This document shows, piece after piece, positions 12,601 to 24,159 of a stretch of DNA of 64,000 bases. Location of the stretch: positions 8,680,001 through 8,744,000 of the forward strand of contig CANTUV010000014.1 in the NCBI GenBank assembly GCA_947685225.1, given 5' to 3'. The position numbers and the translations under genes are program-made. Below the pieces are notes generated by a model. The model had not been told where the DNA came from. It worked only from the letters and a program-made list of their open reading frames with translations, and made no database searches. The stretch is from Garcia nutans (lineage: Eukaryota; Streptophyta; Magnoliopsida; Malpighiales; Euphorbiaceae). Every line of letters starts with the position of its first letter. Position 1 is the first letter of the stretch.

Positions 12601-15600
12601 ATGAAGTACGATGTTAGAAATTTTTTCTTTATTTCCTTGCCCATAATCAAGAAGGCCTAATTACAAAAGAAATATTATAAACTTTCATCAAATTTGCAAT
12701 TTTCATTGTACTTTGGAAATAGCCAAGTCTAGATTGTACTCCCACTACTAGCGCAATAATTGTTGAACCACCCAAACTCCTTTAATACTTGTAAAATTGA
12801 CTTCTGAAAGCAAATTAGAAACACACCCCAAAAATTTTGTCCTTGCATCAATAAGACCATCCTTTCATAGTTTTGTTGACATGTCATTTTGTAAAAGCAT
12901 CGCCCGTAGTGTTCTTTATTTTAAAGAACATCTTTTATATAAATAAAGAGCATCTTAATAGATTTTTGAATATGAAGAATGTAATTTCTTTTTAGGTTCG
13001 ATAGACTTAATTAATAGGTGAGAGAATTAATAAATAGCATGCATAGAAAATTGCAAAATTTATTAATTAAACTTAAAATACAAAATAAAATTATAGGGCT
13101 TAATTTCATAAATAGTCCTTGAATTTATAGTATTGTAACATTATAATCCTCAAACTTCAAATCGTCCCAATAAAATTTTTAAATTTGTATTTTTTTTTCT
13201 CATTATAGTTTTCAATACTCTTTTTTAGTAAGGGACGTATAACGTGGACTCCATGTGGCGTCGAGATGAAGTTCACATGTTTAATTTAAAATAAATAATT
13301 ATATGTTATTAACTTTGATAAAAATAAAATAAAATTTTGAAATTAAGCTTTTAATTTAATTTTATAGAATTTTTAGATATATATAAAATAATTTAAATAT
13401 AACTAATATTTTAATAAAATTTTAATGTAATTCTAAGAAATAAGTAAAAATAAAATGTTAAATATACAGGTAAAAAAATATATAAATTGGATATATTAAT
13501 ATTATTTAATATAATATTATATAATTTAAGTTATATTAATAAATAATAATAGAAGAATTAAATCAATTATTTAACTATTTGATTAAATTTAGTTAAATAT
13601 TCAAAAATTAATTTAAATATGTTACAATTTAAGTTATATTGATAAATAATAATAGAAGAATATTTAACTATTTGATTAAATTTAGTTAAATATTCAAAAA
13701 TTAATTTAAATATGTTACAATTTAAGTTATATTGATAAATAATAATAGAAGAATTAAATTCATTATTTAACTATTTAATTAAATTTAGTTAAATATTCAA
13801 AAATTAATTTCAATATTTTACTATTTGAATATTTAAAAATAATAATAATATATCCAATTTTTATATTTTTTTACCATTATATTTAATATTTTATTTTAAC
13901 TTATTTCTTAGAATTACATTAAAATTTTATTAAAATATTTGTTATATTTAAATTATTTTATATATATCTAAAAATTTTATAAAATTATATTAAAAGCTTA
14001 ATTTCACAATTTTATTTTTTTTTTATCAAAGTTCAATTTTATAAATAGTCCCTAAACCTTATTGAAAAAATTATATGTAATTATTTATTTTAAATTAAAT
14101 ATGTGGACTCCATGTGGAGTCCACGTATGCAGTCCCTTACTGAAAAATGGTATTAGGGAATTTAATAGAAAAAATATAAGTTCAGAAATTTTATTGGGAC
14201 GATTTGAAATTTGAGAACTATAACATTATAATGCTATAAGTTCATGGGCTATTTATGAAATTAAGCCAAATTATAGAGAGTCAAATTTACTTATTATTTT
14301 AAATTTTTTTATTTTAGAAAAGGAGAAGAAAACTCTCTTCTATAAATAGGCCATCATTCAACAAACAATACAATGCTATTTATACAAATTATAACTTATC
14401 TCTGTATTAAATATAACTACTAACTACTAGGATATCAATATCTATCGGCTAACAACTAACTAACATATACCAACACTTCTCCTCAAGTTGGTGCAAAAAT
14501 ATCATACATGCCCAACTTGCAAATTAAAATGTGAAAGTTTCTATTGTTGAGTCTTTTGGTAAATTTCTGATGACACATGAAACAGACTTAGAGAACCATC
14601 AACTAATTTCTCTTTCATAAAGTGTCAATTATTTTAATGTGTTTCGTACGGTCATGTTGAACTGGATTATGAGCTATGCTGATGGTAGCCTTATTATCAC
14701 AAAACAGGGACAAATTATCTTCACTAAACAATCTTAATTCCTTTAGCAACTTTCGTAGCCATAGTAATTTACAAACACCTTGTATCATAGCTTTGTATTC
14801 TGCCTCTGTACTTGATTAAGAAACCATGCTCTGTGTTTTACTCCTTTAAGTAACTAAGTTTCTACCCACAAGTATGCAATAGTCAGAAGTCGATCTCCTA
14901 TCATCAGGAGATCCAACCCAATCTGCATAGATGAAGGTTTCAATTAGATGGTGACCATGTTTAGAAAAAGAATACATTTTCTAGGGGTAGACTTAAGATA
15001 TCACATAATCTGGAAGACTGTTTGTAAATGAGGCTATCATGCATATATTGACTGACCACACTTACTGCATATATTATGTCTGGTCCAATATGTGAGAGAC
15101 AAATCAATCTCCCTACCAATCTCTGATATTTCCCTATCTCAATTGTAGTTTCTATTCATGCTTGTAGCTTATGATTACTGTCTAGGAGAATTTGCTAGCT
15201 TGCAACATAACATACTTATTTTTTGAAGAAGATCCAGGATATATTTCCTTTATGAGATAAAAATTCCCTTTTTTGATCTAGCTACCTCAATTCCTAGAAA
15301 ATATTACAGTTTTCCTAGATTTTTTATCTCAAATTTATAGGATAAGAGCTGCTTCAGCCGAGCTAATTCTTCCCTATCATCTCCAGTTATCACAATATCA
15401 TCAACATAGACAATGAGCGCAGTGATCTTGCCCTTATAGTGTTTAATGAACAAGCTATGATCAGTATTACTCTGTTGATATCTAAAGGAGACCATGGCTT
15501 TACTGAATTTGTCAAACCATTCTTTAGGAGACTGTTTTAACCCATACGGAGTCTTCTTTAGTCTGCATACCTTCCCTTGTGTCTCTTTACTCTCAAAACC

Positions 15601-18600
15601 TAAAATAATTTCTATGTACACTTTTTCCTCTAAATCTCCATGAAGGAAAGCATTTTTTTACATCAAATTGTCGTAAGTCTCAATCAAAATTAGCTGCACA
15701 AATCAACAGTATTTTGATGGTATTCATTTTAGCAACTGGAGCAAATGTCTCTTGATAGTCCGCTCCATTAGGGGTGTTCAAAAAATTCGGCCCTGCCCGA
15801 AGGGTTCGGGCCGAGTTGGGCCGGGCCGAACCTATAATAGGGTCAGTCCACGAGTTCCAAAGTTAGACTCGAGCTATGCTCAGGTCGGATTTTGGGTTGA
15901 TGTTGAAAATTCTCGGGCCGGCCTTGCCCGAGGTGTTAATTTTTTTTTATATTTTTTTGAAAATATATATTTTGATAATTTAATTTTCATATAAAAAGGT
16001 TTTAAAAATTTAAAATATTGAATGTATTTTATGATATTTGGGACTCTTAAAAATTTAATCCATGAGAAATAATTTTTATATTTTATATATACATTTTTTT
16101 TTTTACTTTTATCCTTAATTTTTTTTTTTTTACTTAGGGCCGTTAGTCAAGCAAAAAAAGATGTTAAAAAGACAGTTAGTCAAGCAAGAGCGCAATCTTT
16201 AGAGAGTTTGTATGAGAAACTTGGAACAAAGGAAGAAGAAAAAGTTATCTATAAATTGACTAAGATAAGAGAAAAGAAATGTCGTGATTTAAACCAAGTT
16301 AAGTTTATTAAAAATAAAGAGAATAAGGCTACGGTTCAAGAAGAGGATATTAAGGAACGATGAAGAAGCTATTTTGAGGAACTTCTTAATGGTAACCATA
16401 GTGATAACATTGAGGGTTTAGACGTTAGGCCGGAGAAAAATGTGAAATACACTAGACATATTAGATTTTCGGAAGTTAAAGAAGCTTTGAAGAGGATGAA
16501 AGTTGGTAAAACCTGTGGACCAGATGAGATACTTATTGAGGTTTGGAAATGTTTGGGAGATACAGGAGTTACATGGTTGACATCTTTGTTCAATAAGATC
16601 TTAAGTTCAAAGAAAATGCCTAATGAATGGAGACAAAGTAATTTGATACCTATTTTTAAGAATAAATGAGATATTCAGAATTGCTCAAATTATAGAGGCA
16701 TAAAGCTTATGAGCCACACTATGAAATTGTGGAAAAGAGTTGTGGAATACCGTTTGCGGTTAGATACTTGAATCTCCTCAAATCAGTTTAGCTTTATGCC
16801 TGGTCGATCAACTATGGAAGCTATTTTTCTTATAAGAGATTTGATGGAAAAGTATAGAGAGATGAAGAAGGACTTACATATAGTTTTTATTGACTTGGAA
16901 AAGGCGTATGATAGAGTCCCTAGAGAAGTTTTATGGTGGGTCCTAGAGCGTAGAGAAATATCTATACAATATATCCAAGTCTTGAAGGATATGTATGAGT
17001 GAGCTACCACCATTGTCAACACCGTGGGAAGGGATACTAAGAATTTTTTCGTTTCTATTGGATTACACCAAGGTTCAGCTTTGAGCCCTTATATTTTTGC
17101 CTTGGTCATGGATGAGCTAACAAGACATATACAGGATGATATCCCTTAGTGTATGATGTTTGCAGATGATATTGTTTTAATAGATGAGACTCAAGCAGGG
17201 GTAAATCAAAAGTTAGAGTTATGGAGAAGCACTTTGAAATCTAAGGGTTTTAAGCTAAGTAGGACTAAGACTGAGTATATGCATTGTAGATTTAATAGCG
17301 AGAATAGAGAAAGAGGCAAAATTATTTTAGACGGAATAGCAGTGCCTCATAATACTTATTTTAGATACCTTGGCTCAATTCTTTAAGAAGATGGGGGTTG
17401 TGAAGAAGATGTAAATCATAGGATTAAAGCTAGTTGGATGAAGTGGAGGGGTGCTATAGGAGTTCTATGTGATCGAAAGATGCCAATTAAATTAAAAGAA
17501 AAATTTTACGCACTGTAATACGGCCTGCTATAATGTATGATAGTGACTGTTGGGCAGTAAAAAGACAACACATGAGTAAAATGCATGTTGCGGAAATGAG
17601 AATGATAAGATTGATGTGTGGTCATACTAGGATGGATAGAATCCGCAATGAGTGCATTAGAGAAAAAGTGGGGGTAGCACCTATTGAGGATAAGATAAGA
17701 GAGCATAGATTGAGGTGGTTTGGCCATGTGAAACGAAGACCTAGCGATGCGCCAGTTAGAAAAATCGAACAAGTTAGAGTAGATATAACTAAGAGAGGCA
17801 GAGGTAGGCCTAAACTGACTTGGTCAAATGTGGTCCAAAATGGTCTTATGATGTTACATCTATCAGAAGAGATAACATTGAATCGTATTGAGTGGAAAAG
17901 AAGAATCCATATAGCCGACCCCAATTGACTTGGGATTAAGGCTTTGTTGTTGTTGTTGTTGTTGCTTTTTACTTAGGGCCGGGCCAAGGGCTACAAAATG
18001 CAGCCAGAACATTTTTAGGGCCGGGCTGCGAGCTGGGGTGAAACCCGACCGTGAACACCCCTATGATCCATAGGTCTGAGTGGATTCCTTAGCCAAAAGT
18101 CTAGCCTTGTATATTCAATTGAATTATCAGCTTTATGTTTTATTGTAAATACTCACTACAGCCACCTAATTTCTTTCCAGAGGCAGAAGTGATAAGTTTT
18201 CAAGTTTCATTCTTTGCAAAATCTTTTATTTCTTCAACTATTGCTTCCTTCCATTTGGGATTATAGAAAATCTCTCTCTAATCATGTGGAATAGATATAG
18301 AAAAAATAGACAAGACAAAGGCGCTTTATAGGAGGAAGATAATGAGTTGTATGAAACAAAATTAGATATAGGATGTGTAATGCATAATCTAACTCCTTTC
18401 CTATAAGCAATGGGCTTATCTAAATCATTAACTGAATTAGAAGGTTAAGAAGACTCACCAGAAGGATTTAAAGAGTTTTCAAACTGTGTGAGTGATTCCT
18501 GACACGATACAGATTGCACGATAGCATCCTCTATTTTATTTCTCCTTGAATATCTCATCAAATCCAGTCTATCCAAACGCCCAACATTCTCTTTTTGAAT

Positions 18601-21600
18601 CAAATTCTCCCCCTGAACAGGATTATCATCCAGACTAAGATCATCAAGATCCGATCTATCCAAACTCCCTACATTTTCCTTCTGAATAGGATTATCAATA
18701 TCAAAAATGGCCAAACTAAGAATCTCCCCTTCGTTCTCATTCTCCCCCTGAAAAGGAGATTGGAGAGAAGTAAAGTAAGACACATATTCTCTAAAAACAA
18801 CATTCATACTAACAAAATATTTTCTAGATGGAGGATGATGACATTTATATCTTTTGAGTTGCAAAACTTCAAGAGGACTCTTAAAATTGAGGGTTCTAAG
18901 GGGCATTCTATTGATAAGATAAGTAGCTATTAAGATTGCATCTTCCTAATAGGATTTGAGTAGGTTCATGGTAAACATGAGAGATCGAGCAACTTCTAAT
19001 ATGTGCTTCTTCTTTTTTCAACAATACTATTGTGATACTAGTATAAGCACAACTAGTTTGATGTATTATGTCATTAGACTCTAAATAGGCATGAAAACCA
19101 ACATCCATATATTCTTTATCATTATTTGTCCTTAGGATTTTAATCTTGGCACTTTTTGCCTTCAATAAATATATCCAAGTTATTCTAATACAACAATCAA
19201 TGAAAATAACAAACCATTTATGACCAAACAATAAAGTGTTCTGAGTGGATTCCTAAATATCATAATGAATAGTCACGAAAGAAATTATACTCCTATTATT
19301 ACTTGGATATGAGTTCTTTGTATGCTTAGCGAATTCACATGCATCAAAAAATAATTAGTCAAATGAAATTCCTTTAAATAAACTGGGGTATTTCTTTTTT
19401 AAGACAAAGAATGATGGATATCCTAATTGTCTGTACAAATGCATTATCTCCTATTTTATATCATTATTTCTACCGAAAAGAGCTTGATTTGTACTAGAAA
19501 TATAGTTTTGACTTTCGTCCAAAATATATAAGTCATCTTGTAATCCATCATTGTCAATTATCTTCTCGGTTTGCAAATCCTGAAAAGCACAATGATATGA
19601 AAAAAAAATTCAATTTTAAAATGTCAATTATCTTTGGTAAGGGAACTAACAGATAAGAGGTTAACAATAAAATAAGATACATGAAGAACAAAAGATAGTT
19701 TAATATTTAGAGCACAGTCAACAGAATATGATTCGGATACAAGAGAGGAAGAGTCATATGATGTTAAAACAATATTTTCTTTTAGGCATAGATAATATAT
19801 TTGCAGCGACGGACCTAGAGGGGGTCGTAGGGGGACAAAAGACCCCCTCTCACCGGCGGTTAGAAGCACATATAGAGAATGTACTTCTGAACGCCGGTAA
19901 TAATAATAGTCAGCAGGATGCAGGGAGACGAGCCCCCTGGCTCATTGCAAAAGCAAAAAAAAAAAGAAAATAAAACAAAAGCAGAAGGGAGGGAGGGACA
20001 AAGGGCGAGGGGCGGCTGCTGGCAGGGACGGTCAGGGAGCCTCGTTCGCCGACTACCACCAGCTCCGTCGACCAGCTGACGGTGAAAAATTTATTCTCTT
20101 TAATGACCGTCTAAATCTACCACTGTATATTAGGACTCCTTTAGAAAAATTGTCACATGTCTGTTTCCTCCTTAATCTATAATTTAAGAAGAGTATTAAG
20201 TTTTTTTTAAAAAAAAAGGACATTACATTTGCACAAAATTGGAAGCACCATCTGCCATTTTTATTTATTATTTTATTTTAAATACCATAGTCTTGAAAGA
20301 AACATCGAAAGCCTCGGAAGAGTGGCAAAAGAAAATATTTACCAAAAACAATTCCACCCCGTGTGCAACCAGTGAGCCAAGAAATAAAGAAAATACCAAA
20401 AATGAGTTTCGTAATCTGTTTTCAGTCCCCTAGTAGCTGAAATATGAGGGAAGAGATTCAGATAACCCCAGCAACAGTAAAAACATAGCTATTGGGTTTT
20501 AAACTACCCAGAGGAAAAGTTGAATTCTCAAGTCTTTTAAGGCCTTGGTCAGCATCGGAAATGGAAGAAAAAGAGGTTGAGAGAAACGCCGATGGGAAAA
20601 AACGACCAGAAATGCCAGAAAAACGAACGTTCGCCTGTTGCGATCCCCGGCGAGGGTCTCCGGCGACGAACTTTTGTTGGCTGACCGATATCAGTCCGCT
20701 CTTCCTTCCGGTTAGGGCGGTGACAACTGATAGTCGCCGAATGTAAGCCCAAAATCCCTAACTCTTGTTGCCTATTCAGAACCAACAGTGCTGGCAAAAA
20801 TTTTTTGAAAACAGCTTAGGCATAGCTCTCATACATTTTAGAAAAGGAGAAGAAAACTCTCTTCTATTTATACAAATTATAACTCATCTCTATATTAAAT
20901 AAAACTACTAACTACCAGTATATTAATGTCTATCTGCTAGCAACTAACATACGTCTACCAACAAATTTAAATAATAAAGAATCCATTGGACTCTTATTTT
21001 CCTGTATTAACTCTTATTTATAGAAGAGGCATATAAAGAGCCCCTTTGAGATGCTTTATATTAAGAGCTGATTTTACATGCAACTAAAAATCATTTTTCA
21101 CCTCAAAGATAAAGTGAGTTTACAGTTGGTCATTTATAAAGTACATGTTTAATTGAAATTCAGTAATTTTTTTTTAATAAACCCATCTTTCTTTCATTGA
21201 AACTAGCATGTAATCTTATTGAAACAAGCTTGAAGATTTAGTTACTTTTTCAATAATATATAATGCATAATGTATGCAGTTAATAGAACTTTTCAAAAGG
21301 GGACGCGTGGAAAAACACACTGTTGTTCACGTTATGCTTTCTTCAACTCGTTTTGCTTTTATTTTTGACTTCTGCTCAAGAAGGCTTTAGATTTGGAGAA
21401 GATTGACTGTTTCTCTAATGTTTTGTTTTTAAATCTCAGAGTTGGAGAAACTTCGACTGCTCATGATTGTATCTGGATATTATGATTCAAAGAAGAGCTT
21501 CAAGGTATAGATTTTTTTTTTATTTGGCGCTACAACTTAAAGTCTTGTACCATGAGGCATGATCCCTAAACCCATTTAAGATCGCAGGGATATCTAAAGA

Positions 21601-23967
21601 CTAAACTGAGAAAGTCCCTCAATGACAGATGATTAATAAAACTTTAGACGTAAACAATGGTACAAAACAGGAATATAAAATCTAAAATCAAATTGTTTAT
21701 GAACTGCAGAGCATCTAGATAGAACTAATACAAGTAACTGGTTTCCCTTAAGCCTTGTTGAAAAATTGGAAATTGAAAGTCACAAAGGCTGCAAATGTCT
21801 CATAAGCTAGTTGACAAAAGTATCACCCAAATGCAAAGATGATTGGTCTCCAAAAGGATGTTTCATACTAGCCAGAAACTTATCATATGCTTAGCTGATT
21901 CATATAATATTCTCCATAAACAGCAAGGACAGGAATGAACATTTCTTTCTGAAAACGCAAAGCACTGGGAATTGGGAAATGCTAACCATCAAACAAATTA
22001 AACAAAAACTCATAATTAGAGGACCAGTATAGATAGTTGCATAAATTTTAAACTTAAAATTGCATTTAACAATAGATAGTCGCATGAATATTGAAACTTA
22101 AAAATGCATTTAATAAAACATTCGTACAAGGTTTCTAAGTCACCCTATCAGCACTACATTTAGAACTTCGATACTAAAAGTGAATTTCACATCATAGGAA
22201 AAATCCCATTTTTCCAATATATTAATAATAGGGAAAATGCTGCTACTCAGTTGGAGGAGCAAAATGGTCCTTACTCTTTTTGTGGATTGGCATCCTCATA
22301 AGTCATAGTATTCAATGTGGGGTAGATATAGGAATAATCTGAACACATAGGTCTAGGAACAATTTTTTCTTAACTTAATGTAACATTGGGTGTAGGGGCA
22401 ATGAGTTTCATAATGTTTTAAGTCTATGGTTGCCCCAGGTGTGCAATGTTTCAAGACTTTGGGCCAACTATCTCGAGTCCATGCTTGAGAATCAACACTG
22501 AGATGGACTTCTCTAATCTTTAGGATTATTTGCATATAGCACGGACTTGATAAAAGGTTTTGAATTCCAAATAAGCAGTAGCATAACTTCGTTATGAGTT
22601 ATAACCTATGGACTTATTAAACTCATGGCACATGAAGTATAAAAGTTATATAAAGAGCATCATATGCTCATGCAGTAAGGAATGCGAAAGGAAATCAAAG
22701 TTGAAGAAGGGCATTTTAAGAAGGACCTAAGGCTAATTTAATAATCCCATCAGGGTAAATGAATCATTTATTTTTCTAATGAATGTATCAAGTGCAATCG
22801 TATCAAGAAAATGATATATAGAAAGGAAGAGACCATTCGCTAATATGCAGTCAAGTGAGCAATAGGAATCATAAACAGTTTCTGATTTTGGCTGTCATCT
22901 TAATGTGAAGAGTGTTGGTTAATTATTTTGGAACTTAATAATTAGAATATATGAAATTCGCTTTAGAAAAAAAATTTTAATAACAACTAATAAACAATTT
23001 CAACCTTGTACTCATCTTAACTGTAGTTCAAAAAAATAATCCAAACAGATCCCAAGTCACAATGCATGCCACTGTTACTGATTCTGAAATTATTATTTTC
23101 TATGTCTTAAGTAGTTCTTATTAACCACCACAGTTCTGCCATATTTACATATTGTTTTTTTCTGTCTCTTTAGTTTTTTGCTTTTTCCGCTTAGGATATA
23201 TTGAAAACTTGATGATACAAAATACATCGATTGGTCTGGACCATTTTTACACTATTACTTGCCATTTTACATATTTCTTTTTTTTAAAAAAAATTTAGAG
23301 AGAGATATTGATTACTGCTGAATCCGTGGAGCTTACGAAGAATCTGCTGTTATTTTTAAATTCAAATGCCTCACATCTGCCGCTCAAAGTTGTCCATAAC
23401 CCAGGTCAGTTTTACTCCAAAAATGCTTCTTGGAGAATTAATTTGGTAGAAAATTCTTTTATTATTTTTTTTCATGTTCAGTGCCAGGTTTAAGAGCACT
23501 AGGCTATGATGAATGTTTTGTGGAAGTAATGCATGACGCTGAGTTAATGATTCAATTTATTTACCAAGCAAAAGATATACAAACAAATTAATTATTCTGG
23601 TATTAGTAGGAAGATACAACCCATTTAGATATCTTAAGCTAGAACTGTTGGTTAGAAATCTAAATAAGATATTTCAAGAAAAATATTTTGGATCACCTTC
23701 TGTCTACTAAATTCTTAGTGCTAGAGAATTGGGATTTGGACATGTAATGCAGGTGAATATTTGGCTATTTGCAACAGTTAACCCTTGTATTTGTATTATC
23801 CTGATTGAGCATGAATTGAGAACCTCCATATTACTTTGTTTAATGGTCTTGTAGGTCTCAAAAATGAGATGAGTATATTTGAGATTGACAAGATCACATC
23901 AAGAAAGACCATTGAGCGTCTCTTGGAAGAATTCGGTGGAGCATCGAAAGTCAAACCTAGTTCATGA
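3623..23967 (+). CDS. DHH/DHHA2-family protein, Prune/exopolyphosphatase-like, 13 exons
   Basis: Exons: 3623-3652, 4304-4967, 6077-6261, 8410-8490, 8575-8616, 8720-8764, 10248-10334, 10715-10841, 10970-11050, 12150-12275, 21440-21504, 23299-23404, 23855-23967. They sum to 1752 nt (583 residues plus TGA) with consistent phases. Residues 11 to ~205 are Ser/Asp-rich and probably disordered. From ~210 the protein looks like a DHH phosphoesterase: IGQDVPDVGS (226-235), SLIFVDE (287-293), LVLLNGPKLP (307-316), CCTLIAEKF, and LAGILLDTGN (379-388). The C-terminal part (~425-583, from LRKDFKKW) resembles a DHHA2 domain. Family members with full active sites hydrolyse inorganic polyphosphate, pyrophosphate or cyclic nucleotides using metal-binding Asp/His. 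Here Asp232, Asp292 and Asp385 remain, but the second Asp of DxD is Gly234 and DHH is Asn311-Gly312-Pro313. The enzymatic role is therefore doubtful. Exon 1 (10 residues) is the least certain exon. Confidence 0.85.
7190..8296. mobile_element. Old foldback element in intron 3 of the Prune-like gene
   Basis: The left arm (about 7192-7290) and right arm (about 8190-8296) are diverged inverted copies. On the left AGTAATTTTGCACTC is followed by GGAGGGATTTCCATTG; the reverse complement of the right gives AGTAATTTGCATTC and GGGGGTTTTCCATTG. A second inner pair (around 7440-7510 and 8040-8100) shares CTCAAAACA. The middle is AT-rich and non-coding. The layout resembles Mutator-type long-TIR MITEs, but no target duplication could be recognised. 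Confidence 0.5.
13097..14267. mobile_element. Mutator-type foldback element with tandem-repeat core
   Basis: Both ends read GGCTTAATTTCATAAATAG (the right one inverted). They are flanked by a perfect 9-bp duplication AAATTATAG (13088-13096 and 14268-14276), the size typical of Mutator-like transposition. The inverted similarity extends about 400-450 bp inwards from each end, so the element could fold into a long hairpin. The centre (13517-13810) holds about three copies of a ~105-bp tandem repeat. There is no coding capacity. Confidence 0.85.
13517..13810. repeat. ~105-bp tandem repeat at the centre of the foldback element
   Basis: Three units contain AATTTAAGTTATATT followed by AATAATAATAGAAGAAT and AATTTAGTTAAATATTC. 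The second unit lacks about 15 bp relative to the others. The array lies between the two inverted arms and has no coding potential. Confidence 0.7.
14311..14475 (-). repeat. 3' LTR of the intronic copia element
   Basis: 165 bp, matching 20835-20963. It carries about 37 bp (around 14345-14380) that the other LTR lacks, between two copies of a CTATTTAT-like motif, consistent with a slippage deletion in the 5' LTR. Confidence 0.7.
15304..15768 (-). pseudogene. Copia reverse-transcriptase fragment
   Basis: A 105-residue open frame (15304-15621) carries TPYGLKQSPKEWFDKF and the catalytic YVDDIVITGDD, as in the RVT_2 domain of Ty1/copia. Upstream (15622-15768) the frame is shifted but still encodes DYQETFAPVAKMN-like and FDVKNAFLHGDLEE-like residues. 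The domain is cut by the hAT insertion whose left edge is at 15769. No function is expected. Confidence 0.85.
15769..18063. mobile_element. hAT-type element inserted in the copia reverse transcriptase
   Basis: The ends are perfect 12-bp inverted repeats, TAGGGGTGTTCA (15769-15780) and TGAACACCCCTA (18052-18063). Flanking 8-mers CGCTCCAT and TGATCCAT match at 6 of 8 positions, fitting an old hAT duplication. Subterminal DNA is rich in GGGCCGGGCC-type repeats. On either side the copia reading resumes (TQTYG before, DYQETFAPVA after). The element has no gene of its own apart from a LINE inserted in it; without the LINE it is about 0.45 kb. Confidence 0.8.
16143..17965 (+). mobile_element. 5'-truncated RTE-type LINE with broken reverse transcriptase
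   Basis: It is flanked by a perfect 16-bp duplication TTTTTACTTAGGGCCG (16127-16142 and 17966-17981) and ends in a (TTG)n tail, as in plant RTE-clade LINEs. The sequence begins inside the ORF, so the endonuclease is missing. Recognisable stretches are GKTCGPDEILIEVWK (16.50 kb), FMPGRSTMEAIFLIRDLMEK (16.8 kb), FIDLEKAYDRVPRE (16.9 kb), GLHQGSALSPYIFALVMDE (17.06 kb), MMFADDIVLIDE (17.15 kb, catalytic) and a C-terminal part ending IHIADPN. At least six in-frame stops disable it. Confidence 0.9.
18445..19231 (-). pseudogene. Copia integrase and linker remnants
   Basis: The open stretch 18908-19231 contains an integrase-core-like sequence (WFVIFIDCCIRITWIYLLKA, then ILRTNNDKEYMD). The stretch 18445-18906 continues with PLRTLNFKSPLEVL, typical of the region just after a copia integrase core, and an acidic linker. 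Several frame breaks separate them. Both belong to the copia element in intron 10. Confidence 0.75.
19804..20125. mobile_element. hAT-type MITE, 322 bp, inside the copia element
   Basis: The left end reads CAGCGACGGACCTAGA and the right end, reverse-complemented, reads CAGTGGTAGATTTAGA. Flanking 8-mers TATATTTG (19796-19803) and TATATTAG (20126-20133) differ at one position. The interior is G/C-rich compared with its surroundings and non-coding. Confidence 0.65.
20835..20963 (-). repeat. 5' LTR of the intronic copia element
   Basis: 129 bp, matching the 3' LTR at 14311-14475. To its left in minus-strand reading come the degenerate primer-binding site and a leader (20500-20830) without a recognisable gag. 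Confidence 0.7.
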
Positions 23968-24149
23968 GCAAGGCAGGCGACCATTTTGCTGATTCCTGTG
24001 CAAATATTTCTATTCATGATTGTAGAATTTTGTATTTTATCATTTCTATTGCATATGTTTATTTTGTCTTTATAATAGGAAATGGGTAGCGGTTGCCCCT
24101 CGTTATAATATTAATTTTCATTATGATCGGTCTGGTTACTGTTTTTTTT

Positions 24150-24155
24150 AATAAA
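24150..24155 (+). terminator. Possible polyadenylation signal of the Prune-like gene
   Basis: AATAAA, 183 nt after the stop codon at 23965-23967, in T-rich DNA. Plant signals are loose, so this is only a candidate. Confidence 0.25.
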
Positions 24156-24159
24156 ATTT

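Larger units (their letters stand above)
14311..20963 (-). mobile_element. Ty1/copia retrotransposon, degenerate, antisense in intron 10
   Basis: Short direct repeats at 14311-14475 and 20835-20963 share ATTTTAGAAAAGGAGAAG at one end and TACCAACA at the other. In minus orientation the LTR starts TGTTGGTA. A purine tract GAGGAGAAG abuts the left (3') LTR at 14476-14484. A degenerate primer site (ATGTATGAGAGC) follows the right (5') LTR. Protein remnants run in copia order from right to left: GAG-preintegrase-like (19.87-19.6 kb), integrase (19.23-18.45 kb), reverse transcriptase (18.1 kb continuing at 15.77-15.30 kb, with YVDDI), and RNase H/C-terminal (15.0-14.5 kb). Frames are broken by stops and by two hAT insertions. 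The gag region is mostly unrecognisable. Confidence 0.8.
12276..21439 (+). other. Intron 10 (9.2 kb) of the Prune-like gene, filled with transposable elements
   Basis: Exon 10 ends with a phase-1 donor (C|GTGAGT at 12275/12276) and exon 11 begins after CTCAG at 21439, restoring Gln and continuing LEKLRLLMIVSG. Within the intron lie a foldback element, a copia retrotransposon and three further insertions, all listed separately. The flanking sequence (12276-13087 and 20964-21439) shows nothing recognisable. Confidence 0.85.

Noticed and set aside
17506..17924. Minus-strand open frames of 88 and 100 residues
   Set aside because: They are shadows of the LINE reverse-transcriptase C-terminal frame on the plus strand.
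20492..20797. Overlapping 84- and 82-residue frames on both strands
   Set aside because: They lie in the copia leader between the primer site and the lost gag; no similarity recognised on either strand.
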